Positions 34,792 to 44,596 of a DNA stretch of 64,000 nucleotides are shown piece by piece. How positions within the stretch are numbered: the stretch's first letter is position 1; every line of letters starts with the position of its first letter. Under the pieces are notes generated by a model that was given only the letters and a program-made list of their open reading frames with translations, was not told where the DNA came from and ran no database searches. A program made the position numbers and the translations under genes. Source of the stretch: JAPOXR01 sp963664715 (GTDB taxonomy: Bacteria; Pseudomonadota; Alphaproteobacteria; Rhodobacterales; Rhodobacteraceae); contig CAXXUY010000016.1 of assembly GCA_963664715.2 (NCBI GenBank), forward strand, positions 248,001 through 312,000, in the 5' to 3' direction.

Positions 34792-35964
34792 ATGAGGATA
34801 GCATCCATTCTGACGGCACTAATTGTTGCCGCAGGTCTCTATGCGTTCGTCATAGAACGAGATGCGATCTTGGCCATTGCCAGAAGTCAACTGAACATTG
34901 AACCGGACACCACTCAGACAGGCAATCAGTATGCCGATGGTCCGTCTGCAAATGCCCAGAACCGGCCCGAAAGCCCGGGTGAAGGTCAATCGCCATTCCT
35001 CGGCGAGCCAGAAGACAACACTGCTGTGCGTGTCGTTGCAATCGAGTCGACTGCACGGCCGGTCGAGTCCGGGGTGGTCGTCAGAGGTCAAACCGAGGCC
35101 CTGCGCCATGTAGATATCAGGTCACAGGCTTCCGGTCTCGTCTTGACAGAACCGTTTCGGAAGGGCTCATTTGTCAAGAAGGGACAGGTTCTCTGCGTAC
35201 TGGACCCCGGATCGAAATTTGCAGATCTGCAGGAATCCGAGGCGCGTCTGGAAGAAGCCACGGTCAATGAAATGACCGCTTCAAAGCTGGCTGAAGAGGG
35301 ATTTGCAACGCTCAATCGCCGGAATTCGGCGAAGGCCGCACTTGAATCTGCGGAAGCAGCAGTAGAACGGGCCCGCGTCGCAATTTCCCGGCTCCAGATG
35401 ATTGCTCCGTTTGATGGCCTGCTTGAGTCGGATGCCGCCGAGACCGGTTCACTGCTCCAGCCCGGTTCACTCTGCGCAACAGTCGTACAGTTGGACCCGA
35501 TCAAGATTGTCGGCTATCTGTCTGATTTCGAAGTCGACAGGATTGAAACCGGGAGCAACGCGACGGCACGTTTCACTTCCGGAAGGGTCGTTTCCGGGGA
35601 AGTGACCTACATCTCCCGGTCTGGCGACCACGACACGAGGACGTTCAGGATCGAGGTTGAGGTCACGAATACTGATCTTTCAATTCGCGATGGCTCTGCT
35701 GTCGAAGTCTTCATAGCATCGGCAAACGAATTCGCTCACCTTGTTCCACAATCCGCGATGACGCTAAACGATGCAGGACAGATTGGGCTTCGCACCGTTA
35801 TGGACGGAAAGGCCAGGTTCAATCCTATCAAGATCCTGAAGGATACCCCCGACGGCGCGTGGGTCAAGGGACTGCCTGATCAGGCGACCGTGATCGTTGT
35901 CGGCCACGAATATGTCATCGACGGTACGCCGGTCGATGTCTCGTTCAGGGAACCTGCGTCGTGA
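34792..35964 (+). CDS. RND efflux periplasmic adaptor (membrane fusion protein)
   Basis: 390-residue MFP-family adaptor. An N-terminal membrane segment or signal (about 1-21) is followed by a linker of about 60 residues rich in Pro, Glu and Gln, then the lipoyl/barrel-sandwich halves (SGVVVRGQTEALRHVDIRSQ, GFVKKGQVLCVLDPG-type and APFDGLLESDAAETGSLLQPG), a short coiled hairpin, and the beta-barrel (VGYLSDFEVDRIETG). The start is ATG 34792, with AAGGA 5 nt before it. GTGA overlap with the pump gene shows they are one operon. Divergent from the YfgM-like gene. Confidence 0.92.
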   Translation: MRIASILTALIVAAGLYAFVIERDAILAIARSQLNIEPDTTQTGNQYADGPSANAQNRPESPGEGQSPFLGEPEDNTAVRVVAIESTARPVESGVVVRGQTEALRHVDIRSQASGLVLTEPFRKGSFVKKGQVLCVLDPGSKFADLQESEARLEEATVNEMTASKLAEEGFATLNRRNSAKAALESAEAAVERARVAISRLQMIAPFDGLLESDAAETGSLLQPGSLCATVVQLDPIKIVGYLSDFEVDRIETGSNATARFTSGRVVSGEVTYISRSGDHDTRTFRIEVEVTNTDLSIRDGSAVEVFIASANEFAHLVPQSAMTLNDAGQIGLRTVMDGKARFNPIKILKDTPDGAWVKGLPDQATVIVVGHEYVIDGTPVDVSFREPAS

Positions 35965-38900
35965 CTCGGATTGTGGATTGGGCGGCTTCACACGCCAGAA
36001 TGGTAATGGCATGCCTGATCCTGTCATTGACGACGGGTGTGCTCGCCTATGTAGGACTGCCCAAGGAAGGTGCTCCCGACATAGAGATACCCGCGTTCTT
36101 CATTTCAGTGGGTTTCCCGGGGATCTCGGCGGAAGACAGCGAGAGATTGCTGGTTGTCCCGCTTGAAAACAGGCTCAAGGATCTTGACGGCCTGGATGAG
36201 ATGTTCTCGGTCGCGGATGACGGCTATGCCGGGGTGTCCGTGTCATTTGATTTTGGATTGGACAGGGACGCCACTCTCGCCGACATTCGAAGTCTGGTAG
36301 ACAGGGCCGAGGCAGAGTTTCCGGACGGGGCGGGCAAGCCGTCGATCGCCGAGTTCAGCCTTTCGGAACTTCCTGTACTTGTGATCAGTCTTGAGGGTGA
36401 AGTTCCGGACCGCACCCTGATGCAGGTTGCGGAACAAATGAAGGAAGAAATCGAGGCACTTGAAGAGGTGCTTGAGGTTGGCCTGACCGGGCAGCGCGAG
36501 GAGATGATCGAGGTAATAATCGATCCGCTCCAGCTGGAGTCCTATGGTGTCGCTGCCGATGAACTCATTGGTATCGTTTCCCGGAACAGCCAATTGATCG
36601 CAGCCGGAGAGGTTCAGACCGGGCGCGGGGCATTCGCGGTGAAGATTCCGTCGACCTTTGAGCAGCCGAGCGATGTTCGTGAAATGCCCATCAAGGTTAG
36701 CGGTGACCGGGTAGTTACTCTCGGGGATGTCTCGGAAGTCAGGATGACTTTCGATGATCGAACTGGAATCTCGCGCAACAACGGCAAATCCACGATTGCA
36801 CTGCAGGTTGTGAAGAGAAAGGGCTACAACCTGATCGACACCACATCCATCGTCATACAGGTCGCCGAGGAACTGAGGCGGAAATGGCCTCCATCGCTGC
36901 GCGACGCCGTCGACTTTGAGTTCACCCAGAATCGCAGCGAACAGGTCGAGGATATGGTAGGTCAACTGGAAAACTCCGTGCTTACCGCAATTGCCCTTGT
37001 CACAATTGTCGTTGTTGCCGTTCTTGGAGTCAGGTCCGCGTTACTGGTTGGATTTGCCATCCCGGCTTCGTTCCTGTTGTGTTTTACCTTCCTCGCTGTC
37101 TTGTCGATTTCCATATCAAATATTGTCATGTTCGGCCTGATCCTCGCTGTGGGGATGCTGGTCGACAGTGCGATCGTCGTCGTGGAGCTCGCTCACCGTC
37201 GAATGAGGGAAGGCAAGACTCCGATGGTTGCATTCGTTTCAGCAGCCAAGCGAATGTTCTGGCCGATCCTGTCTTCAACGGCAACGACACTCTGCGCGTT
37301 CTTGCCCATGCTTTTTTGGCCGGGTGTTCCCGGTCAATTCATGGGTACGCTGCCGGTAACGATCATCTTCGTCCTGACGGCTTCAATGTTCATTGCATTG
37401 ATCGGCCTGCCAGTCGTCGGTGGCATCTCGGGCAGGATATCCAGAGTTTTCGACAGGGCAACACAGCTTCTGCGTCAGACGAGTTGGCAGTTCAGGATTG
37501 CGTTGCTGCTGGTGAATGTTGCGCTGCTATTCCTCTTCGCGATGCTGGCCCTGAGCCCCGGAACTGTCCCCTTCCCGCCGCTGCGCGCCTTGGGGCTCAA
37601 CGAATCGGTTCCTTTCTTCGTCCTGTTCGGACTCTTTTCGGCAATCCTGACCATTGTCGTCAAATCACTGAGGTTTCGAATTGGACCTCGCAAAGACCGG
37701 GTTCGTGCCAGAAAGAGCATCACAGCGGTCGTAACCAGACTGCTCGTCGGCAACCCGATAATGCCGCTGGTGTGTGTTGTAGCTATCGTGGCTGCAGTTG
37801 GAGCCACGATAGAATTGTACAGGCAGAACAGCCTCGGTGTTACGTTCTTTGTCGACACGGAACCTGAGCGTGTCAGTTTTTTCGTGCGTGCAAGGGGCAA
37901 TCTCGGCCTCATGGAAAAGAACGACCTCGTGAGGCAGGTCGAGTCCATCGTCCTGGGTATCGAAGGCGTTGCGAATGTCTTCTCCTATGCCGGTGTGGCT
38001 GGTCTCAACAGCGATCGGGGCATTGGTGGGGACTCGAAACCCAATGACACAGTGGGGGAAGTCCGCATTGAGTTCCTTCCCTGGGATGAGCGACAGGAGA
38101 TCGGAGGTCTCGTAGCCGATACGAACAACATCCTTGAACTCATTGAATCCAGGATTTCGGAGATTCCGGGCATCTACATTGATTTCCAGATTGGCGCCGA
38201 CGGGCCAAGCTCCGGCAAGCCCATCCAGTTGCGACTGATGAGCGATAACTGGAACTCGCTGCTGGAAACCGCTGCGACAGTCCGACAAAAGTTCGACGAA
38301 ACCGAGGGGCTTGTACTGGTCGATGATACCCGACCTCTTCCGGGAATTGACTGGAAGATCGAGGTCGATGTTGAACGAGCCGGAAGGTACGGTACCGATG
38401 TCGCGACAGTCGGCGGATTGGTTCAACTGGTAACCAGAGGACTTTCCGTCGGAAAGATGCGAGTGGATTCCTCCGACGAGGAAATCGACATCCGCGTTCG
38501 GTTTCCCGAAGAAGACAGACATCTTTCGACACTGGACGGGCTGCGTGTCAATTCCAGGAACGGGCTGGTGCCGCTTTCCAACTTCGTCACGCGTGCACCT
38601 GTAGCCAGCATAGGCCAGATATCCAGGTTCAATCAGTCCAGATTCATCGATGTGAAGGCGGATATGAAATCCGGCTTGCGGAACGAAGACGGTGCACCAA
38701 TGACGCCAACCGAGCGGATCCGGCATCTTGAACAGTGGCTGATCGGTGAAGCCGGATTGCCAAGTGACGTAAAGTGGACGTGGACAGGTGACCGGGAGTC
38801 CCAGTCAGAGAGTCAGAGATTCCTGATGCAGGCCTTTGTCGGCGCGCTTGGTCTGATGTTCGCTGTACTGCTGGCCCAATTCAACAGCCTCTATCAGGCG

Positions 38901-39668
38901 GTGCTGGTTCTGCTTGCCGTCGTTATGTCTACAACCGGTGTTCTTCTTGGCATGGTTATCCTTCAACAACCGTTCTCGGTCATAATGACCGGGGTGGGGA
39001 TTGTCGCACTTGCCGGAATTGTGGTGAACAACAATATCGTTCTGATCGATACCTATCAGGAGTACTCTCGCTTCATGCCGAAAATTGAAGCCATCATTCG
39101 AACGGTTGAAGTTCGGCTGCGACCTGTCTTGCTTACATCGATCACAACCATTTGCGGTCTCACGCCGATGATGCTCGGTTTCTCCATTGATATCGTGGAT
39201 GGTGGATATTCCGTCGATAACCCTTCATCTCTTTGGTGGAAGTCGCTCGCCTCGGCAGTGGTCTTCGGCCTTTCGACCGCAACGGTCCTGACACTCGTAT
39301 TTACGCCTGCGATGCTTGCTCTGCCGGTCTGGGCCAGAAAGGGCTCCTACGGCGCCAGTCGTTTGCTGGTCGCCCTTGTTGTTGGCCGAAAGAGTCGAAC
39401 TGCAAGAGACTTGCGCATTCTTCGCGCACTCAGGAAGACCGGCAATCCGACGATCCTCTGGGATACCGAACGACCGAGAGCGATCAGCAGCAGCCAGCCA
39501 ATTGCGATGATTGTCCATTCTGATGATCAGACCGCCGAACATGGCGAGCCAGACTCTTCACTCGAATCCGGCGACGAGTTGGCCCGGCAAAAGACGGGCG
39601 AGCCGCAGCCTGACAGCAACGACAGCGAGAGGTATGAAACGCCTCCTGGGCTGGCTACGGCCGAATGA
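35961..39668 (+). CDS. RND efflux pump permease
   Basis: 1235-residue inner-membrane pump with twelve predicted helices in two halves and two large periplasmic loops. TM4 reads AVGMLVDSAIVVVELAHRR; relative to AcrB the first of the Asp pair is kept and the second is Ser. TM10 reads VALAGIVVNNNIVLID, with Asn in place of the AcrB Lys940. This pattern is known in non-AcrB branches, so the proton path differs. The C-terminus carries about 115 hydrophilic residues beyond the last helix, longer than usual. Drug or metabolite substrate unknown. GTG start at 35961. Confidence 0.92.
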   Translation: MTRIVDWAASHARMVMACLILSLTTGVLAYVGLPKEGAPDIEIPAFFISVGFPGISAEDSERLLVVPLENRLKDLDGLDEMFSVADDGYAGVSVSFDFGLDRDATLADIRSLVDRAEAEFPDGAGKPSIAEFSLSELPVLVISLEGEVPDRTLMQVAEQMKEEIEALEEVLEVGLTGQREEMIEVIIDPLQLESYGVAADELIGIVSRNSQLIAAGEVQTGRGAFAVKIPSTFEQPSDVREMPIKVSGDRVVTLGDVSEVRMTFDDRTGISRNNGKSTIALQVVKRKGYNLIDTTSIVIQVAEELRRKWPPSLRDAVDFEFTQNRSEQVEDMVGQLENSVLTAIALVTIVVVAVLGVRSALLVGFAIPASFLLCFTFLAVLSISISNIVMFGLILAVGMLVDSAIVVVELAHRRMREGKTPMVAFVSAAKRMFWPILSSTATTLCAFLPMLFWPGVPGQFMGTLPVTIIFVLTASMFIALIGLPVVGGISGRISRVFDRATQLLRQTSWQFRIALLLVNVALLFLFAMLALSPGTVPFPPLRALGLNESVPFFVLFGLFSAILTIVVKSLRFRIGPRKDRVRARKSITAVVTRLLVGNPIMPLVCVVAIVAAVGATIELYRQNSLGVTFFVDTEPERVSFFVRARGNLGLMEKNDLVRQVESIVLGIEGVANVFSYAGVAGLNSDRGIGGDSKPNDTVGEVRIEFLPWDERQEIGGLVADTNNILELIESRISEIPGIYIDFQIGADGPSSGKPIQLRLMSDNWNSLLETAATVRQKFDETEGLVLVDDTRPLPGIDWKIEVDVERAGRYGTDVATVGGLVQLVTRGLSVGKMRVDSSDEEIDIRVRFPEEDRHLSTLDGLRVNSRNGLVPLSNFVTRAPVASIGQISRFNQSRFIDVKADMKSGLRNEDGAPMTPTERIRHLEQWLIGEAGLPSDVKWTWTGDRESQSESQRFLMQAFVGALGLMFAVLLAQFNSLYQAVLVLLAVVMSTTGVLLGMVILQQPFSVIMTGVGIVALAGIVVNNNIVLIDTYQEYSRFMPKIEAIIRTVEVRLRPVLLTSITTICGLTPMMLGFSIDIVDGGYSVDNPSSLWWKSLASAVVFGLSTATVLTLVFTPAMLALPVWARKGSYGASRLLVALVVGRKSRTARDLRILRALRKTGNPTILWDTERPRAISSSQPIAMIVHSDDQTAEHGEPDSSLESGDELARQKTGEPQPDSNDSERYETPPGLATAE

Positions 39669-39772
39669 GCGCCTGATCGGTTGCAGATTCCGCAGACCCC
39701 AGATTCCACGACATCGATATCTGTCGATCCGGAACCGCGCGCTGGATACGCCCGAACTGCAGATTGCCCGCT

Positions 39773-42700
39773 TCACCAAAGCGGATCAATCAACTGGCTT
39801 TCGTGCGGAAGGACAAAAATCTGTCCGGGAAAGATCAGGTCAGGATCTTCAATCTGATCCAGGTTTGCATTGAATATGTTGACGTAGAGCCTGCCAAGGC
39901 CGTACTGTTTCCTGGATATGCCCCAAAGCGTAAAGCCGCGTTGAACTGCTATCAGACTGATTATCGGTCCCTGATCTATGTCTTCGGAAGAGTCAGCGTC
40001 ATTCTGCGAAACAGTTGCCAGCAAGTCGAGTGCATGCTGCGCGGACTCCTTCTGGAATGGCATCTCCGCTGTCGCAACGACCTCGCCTGACAAATCCACC
40101 TCTTCGACGCGCATCCTGTAGCGACCGGCATCCACTTCGGCCAGATCAGTCCACCAGCTCCCGCCCGCCGAGAACTGCCTTGACTTGACCAGGGTGTCGT
40201 CCAGATAGATGTTGACAACTCCCCCATCCGACTTCGTACTACCGGCAATAAAGACTTCGCCCCGCTCGTCGTAAGATACGATTTCAACCAGGAGCCGATC
40301 TTCCTCCTCCGGCAAGGATGGTTGGATCAGGCGCACACCCTGATTGCTCGCCAGCAACACCGAAGGCTGAAAGTCCGTCAAATCAGCCAGATTGGTTGCT
40401 GGTGGTTCCTCGGGTGACACAAAGGTGTCGACAGGCGTTCCTTCAGCCACGTCGGCTACGGCTGCCGCAATCCTCCCGTGAGGAACCACGACAAATACCG
40501 TTTCTTCGGAGTTGATCAACTGGCCGTCCGGAAGAGCGGCCTGCAGCCCAATTGCCAAAGTGTCGGATTCTGTTTCAATGCTGAAGATCATTGCAAACTG
40601 CCCGTTTCGCCCAACCGCCTGGGAACTGGCCACCCTTCCGTCAACGACTGCCTCGATGCGCGAACTTGCCGGAGCACGACCTGCAACGATTGCCGTACCG
40701 AACTGGTCTACCCTGACAATGTCAAAAGTCGGTGGAACTGCAGCCGGGACCGGCGGAGTCTCTTCCTCATTGGGGATCTCCTGAAGGCTAGCGACGGTCG
40801 AACCCGCGGTTTCTGCCGGGGCGCCGAGAAGTTGTGCTCCGACCGAAGCAGTGTCCTGATCGGTTGACATCTCCAGTGGTGTACCCTCCGCAACGTCGGC
40901 TTCTCCCGCATCAGGGTCCACGACCGGCACTGTGCCACCTGCCAGTGGGGCGGATTCGACTTCCTGCAAGGCAGCAGACTCCGTTTCATCCATTAGCCCA
41001 TCCCCGCTGTCGTCGACGGTTTCCGTGACTGATTCTGTGATTTTCGCTGGCGTTTCCTCTTGTGTGAGGTGGGTCCCGGAGACCGTTTCGATTGACTCGT
41101 CGTCACCTGACTCCCCTGGTGGTTCGGAATCGTCCGCAACGGCGATATCGACAGTTTCAGTCTGTTCCTGTTCTTGTGCAGTTGGGTCCGGGGTGGCCGA
41201 TAAAGTTGCTGACTCAATCGAACTGTCCACAGCCGAAGCGTCGGTTCCTTCTTCCGGTTCTGGTGCGGCGCCCGCCGATTGTACATCCTCGCCTGTCTCC
41301 GGCTCCAGGTCTTCCTGACGAGCAGGATCCATGAGTGCGACTGATGGTTCAGGAACCGAATCGACGGCTTCCCCGGTTTCAGTGGCTTCCACCACTTCAT
41401 CCGGACAACTGCCATCTTCGGCAAGCGTTGCTCCCTGATCCAGCGACGGGCATTCCAGCACCGGCTCCGGAGCCGCCTCAACAACGGCAACAGGCTCCTC
41501 GGCCTCGACCTCCTCCGGAACAACAGAAACAGTGTCGACAGGCTCGTCCGCCTCAGCCGGCACTGCGACCGCATCCTCGGTTACCTCTGTCTCGGCAACC
41601 GCGCCGGTCGTGTCCTCGACATCATCAGATGGCTCTTCGGGCTCGGCAACCGAAACCTGTTCCGGAACTGCCGGGTCGGACGGGGCTGCAGGAACCTCAT
41701 CTGCCGTGTCTTCCGAAACCACTTTCGTCGGCTCGTCGACCTCCAACGCCTCCTGGTCCACCGACAGCTCGGCTTCCCCGGCGACTTCAGGGCAACTGCC
41801 ATCTTCGGCAAGCGTTGCTCCCGGATCCAGCGACGGGCATTCCACCACCGGCGCCGGCGCCGCTTCAACAACGGCAACAGGCTCATCGGCCTCGACCTCC
41901 TCCGGAACAACAGAAACAGTGTCGACAGGCTCGTCCACCTCAGCCGGCACCGCGACCGCATCCTCGGTTACCTCCGTCTCGGCAACCGCGCCGGTCGTGT
42001 CCTCGACATCATCAGATGGCTCTTCGGGCTCGGCAACCGAAACCTGTTCCGGAACTGCCGGGTCGGACGGGGCTGCAGGAACCTCATCTGCCGTGTCTTC
42101 CGAAACCACTTTCGTCGGCTCGTCGACCTCCAACGCCTCCTGGTCCACCGACAGCTCGGCTTCCCCGGCGACTTCAGGGCAACTGCCATCTTCGGCAAGC
42201 GTTGCTCCCGGATCCAGCGACGGGCATTCCACCACCGGCGCCGGCGCCGCTTCAACAACGGCAACAGGCTCATCGGCCTCGACCTCCTCCGGAACAACAG
42301 AAACAGTGTCGACAGGCTCGTCCACCTCAGCCGGCACCGCGACCGCATCCTCGGTTACCTCTGTCTCGGCAACCGCGCCGGTCGTGTCCTCGACATCATC
42401 AGATGGCTCTTCGGGCTCGGCAACCGAAACCTGTTCCGGAACTGCCGGGTCGGACGGGGCTGCAGGAACCTCATCTGCCGTGTCTTCCGAAACCACTTCC
42501 GTCGGCTCGTCGACCTCCAACGCCTCCTGGTCCACCGACAGCTCGGCTTCCCCGGCGACTTCAGGGCAACTGCCATCTTCGGCAAGCGTTGCTCCCGGGT
42601 CCAGCGACGGGCATTCCGCCACTGGCGCCGGCGCCGCTTCAACAACGGCAACAGGCTCCTCGGCCTCGACCTCCTCCGGAACAACAGAAACAGTGTCGAC

Positions 42701-44479
42701 AGGCTCGTCCGCCTCAGCCGGCGCTGCGACCGCATCCTCGGTTGCCTCCGTCTCGGCAACCGCGCCGGTCGTGTCCTCGACATCAGCAGATGGCTCTTCG
42801 AGTTCGGCAACCGAAACCTGTTCCGGAACTGATGCATCGGTCTCAGTGGTCACCGTCTGAAGGTCAGTCTCCTCGACTGCGTCTTCAGGCTGCAGGTCCA
42901 CCGCGGTCAACTGATCTGTGGTATCAGCCGTATCCTGCGGCTGTTCAACCGACTCTGTTGCCTCATCATCTGTCGTTGGCGCCAATCGGGTTTCGGCCGG
43001 AGCCGTTGGCGCCACTGCCTCGGCTTCCCCGGCGACTTCAGGGCAACTGCCATCTTCGGCAAGCGTTGCTCCCTGATCCAGCGACGGGCATTCCGCCACT
43101 GGCTCCGGAGCCGCCTCAACAACGGCAACAGGCTCCTCGGCCTCGACCTCCTCCGGAACAACAGAAACAGTGTCGACAGGCTCGTCCGCCTCAGCCGGCA
43201 CTGCGACCGCATCCTCGGTTACCTCCGTCTCGGCAACCGCGCCGGTCATGTCCTCGACATCATCAGATGGCTCTTCAGGCTCGGCAACCGAAACCTGTTC
43301 CGGAACTGCCGGGTCGGACGGGGCTGCAGGAACCTCATCTGCCGTGTCTTCCGAAACCACTTCCGTCGGCTCGTCGACCTCCGACGCCTCCTGGTCCACC
43401 GACAGCTCGGCTTCCCTGGCGACTTCAGGGCAACTGCCATCTTCGGCAAGCGTTGCTCCCGGGTCCAGCGACGGGCATTCCGCCACTGGCTCCGGAGCCG
43501 CCTCAACAACGGCAACAGGCTCCTCGGCCTCGACCTCCTCCGGAACAACAGAAACAGTGTCGACAGGCTCGTCCGCCTCAGCCGGCACTGCGACCGCATC
43601 CTCGGTTGCCTCCGTCTCGGCAACCGCGCCGGTCGTGTCCTCGACATCAGCAGATGGCTCTTCGGGCTCGGCAACCGAAACCTGTTCTGGAACTGATGCA
43701 TCGGTCTCAGTGGTCACCGTCTGAAGGTCAGTCTCCTCGACTGCGTCTTCAGGCTGCAGGTCCACCGCGGTCAACTGATCTGTGGTATCAGCCGTATCCT
43801 GCGGCTGTTCAACCGACTCTGTTGCCTCATCATCTGTCGTTGGCGCCAATCGGGTTTCGGCCGGAGCCGTTGGCGCCACTGCCTCGGCTTCCCCGGCGAC
43901 TTCAGGGCAACTGCCATCTTCGGCAAGCGTTGCTCCCTGATCCAGCGACGGGCATTCCGCCACTGGCTCCGGAGCCGCCTCAACAACGGCAACAGGCTCC
44001 TCGGCCTCGACCTCCTCCGGAACAACAGAAACAGTGTCGACAGGCTCGTCCGCCTCAGCCGGCACTGCGACCGCATCCTCGGTTACCTCCGTCTCGGCAA
44101 CCGCGCCGGTCGTGTCCTCGACATCAGCAGATGGCTCTTCGGGCTCGGCAACCGAAACCTGTTCTGGAACTGATGCATCGGTCTCAGTGGTCACCGTCTG
44201 AAGGTCAGTCTCCTCGACTGCGTCTTCAGGCTGCAGGTCCACCGCGGTCAACTGATCTGTGGTATCAGCCGTATCCTGCGGCTGTTCAACCGACTCTGTT
44301 GCCTCATCATCTGTCGTTGGCGCCAATCGGGTTTCGGCCGGAGCCGTTGGCGCCACTGCCTCGGCTTCCTTCTGCCCTTCCTGTGTCGCAAAATAGAGCA
44401 GGCCACCGAGAATGACTGAAGACACGATAATGATTGTCGCGGGGACTGAACCCAGTTTCATTGGTACTTTGTCTGCCAT
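39773..44479 (-). CDS. Repeat-expanded LysM membrane-anchored protein
   Basis: 1568 residues. Residues 1-12 are cytoplasmic and 13-31 form one transmembrane helix. Residues 38-1026 are seven acidic repeat units rich in Glu, Ala, Val, Pro and Asp. A Ser/Thr/Glu linker runs to about 1240, then two Ig-like modules (about 1250-1340, starting FDIVRVDQFGTAIVAGRAP, and about 1400-1490, with GEVFIAGSTKSDGG), and a C-terminal LysM domain (about 1507-1565, TLWGISRKQYG and FPGQIFVLP) that should bind peptidoglycan. The protein probably spans the periplasm from inner membrane to cell wall. Homologues beside a LOG gene are normally a few hundred residues, so the repeats are an expansion. Function unknown. 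Confidence 0.88.
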   Translation of the reverse strand: MADKVPMKLGSVPATIIIVSSVILGGLLYFATQEGQKEAEAVAPTAPAETRLAPTTDDEATESVEQPQDTADTTDQLTAVDLQPEDAVEETDLQTVTTETDASVPEQVSVAEPEEPSADVEDTTGAVAETEVTEDAVAVPAEADEPVDTVSVVPEEVEAEEPVAVVEAAPEPVAECPSLDQGATLAEDGSCPEVAGEAEAVAPTAPAETRLAPTTDDEATESVEQPQDTADTTDQLTAVDLQPEDAVEETDLQTVTTETDASVPEQVSVAEPEEPSADVEDTTGAVAETEATEDAVAVPAEADEPVDTVSVVPEEVEAEEPVAVVEAAPEPVAECPSLDPGATLAEDGSCPEVAREAELSVDQEASEVDEPTEVVSEDTADEVPAAPSDPAVPEQVSVAEPEEPSDDVEDMTGAVAETEVTEDAVAVPAEADEPVDTVSVVPEEVEAEEPVAVVEAAPEPVAECPSLDQGATLAEDGSCPEVAGEAEAVAPTAPAETRLAPTTDDEATESVEQPQDTADTTDQLTAVDLQPEDAVEETDLQTVTTETDASVPEQVSVAELEEPSADVEDTTGAVAETEATEDAVAAPAEADEPVDTVSVVPEEVEAEEPVAVVEAAPAPVAECPSLDPGATLAEDGSCPEVAGEAELSVDQEALEVDEPTEVVSEDTADEVPAAPSDPAVPEQVSVAEPEEPSDDVEDTTGAVAETEVTEDAVAVPAEVDEPVDTVSVVPEEVEADEPVAVVEAAPAPVVECPSLDPGATLAEDGSCPEVAGEAELSVDQEALEVDEPTKVVSEDTADEVPAAPSDPAVPEQVSVAEPEEPSDDVEDTTGAVAETEVTEDAVAVPAEVDEPVDTVSVVPEEVEADEPVAVVEAAPAPVVECPSLDPGATLAEDGSCPEVAGEAELSVDQEALEVDEPTKVVSEDTADEVPAAPSDPAVPEQVSVAEPEEPSDDVEDTTGAVAETEVTEDAVAVPAEADEPVDTVSVVPEEVEAEEPVAVVEAAPEPVLECPSLDQGATLAEDGSCPDEVVEATETGEAVDSVPEPSVALMDPARQEDLEPETGEDVQSAGAAPEPEEGTDASAVDSSIESATLSATPDPTAQEQEQTETVDIAVADDSEPPGESGDDESIETVSGTHLTQEETPAKITESVTETVDDSGDGLMDETESAALQEVESAPLAGGTVPVVDPDAGEADVAEGTPLEMSTDQDTASVGAQLLGAPAETAGSTVASLQEIPNEEETPPVPAAVPPTFDIVRVDQFGTAIVAGRAPASSRIEAVVDGRVASSQAVGRNGQFAMIFSIETESDTLAIGLQAALPDGQLINSEETVFVVVPHGRIAAAVADVAEGTPVDTFVSPEEPPATNLADLTDFQPSVLLASNQGVRLIQPSLPEEEDRLLVEIVSYDERGEVFIAGSTKSDGGVVNIYLDDTLVKSRQFSAGGSWWTDLAEVDAGRYRMRVEEVDLSGEVVATAEMPFQKESAQHALDLLATVSQNDADSSEDIDQGPIISLIAVQRGFTLWGISRKQYGLGRLYVNIFNANLDQIEDPDLIFPGQIFVLPHESQLIDPLW
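41402..44368 (-). repeat. Seven tandem coding repeats, two unit types (A A B A B B B)
   Basis: Each unit has a variable head and a shared tail of about 93 residues. Type A (477 nt) has a 66-residue head starting EAEAVAPTAPAETR; type B (387 nt) has a 36-residue head starting EAELSVDQEA. From the N-terminus: A 44368-43892, A 43891-43415, B 43414-43028, A 43027-42551, B 42550-42164, B 42163-41777, B 41776-41402 (end truncated). Every tail ends with a pair of cysteines 14 residues apart (CPSLDxGATLAEDGSC). The units at 41777-42550 are almost identical, indicating recent duplication. Confidence 0.95.
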
Positions 44480-44596
44480 TTAAGATTCTCGCTGCAATCG
44501 CTAGACTGCCAACATGACCCAAATAATAGTTTTTCCGACCGAACGTTGATAGTGTAATTCGGCAATCAACAAAAGTGATACTGGTTAGGATTCAAA

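Noticed and set aside
37665..38726. Long minus-strand open frame inside the RND pump gene
   Set aside because: Antisense shadow of a conserved gene.
41402..44368. Possible CRISPR array
   Set aside because: Units are 387 and 477 nt, in frame, and coding; no short repeat with unique spacers is present.
41335..44415. Plus-strand open frame of over 1000 codons and several Ser/Thr-rich frames across the repeat region
   Set aside because: They are antisense to the repeat-coding LysM gene. Stop-free frames on the other strand arise because the acidic repeat is GC-rich and periodic; there is no ribosome-binding site or homology.
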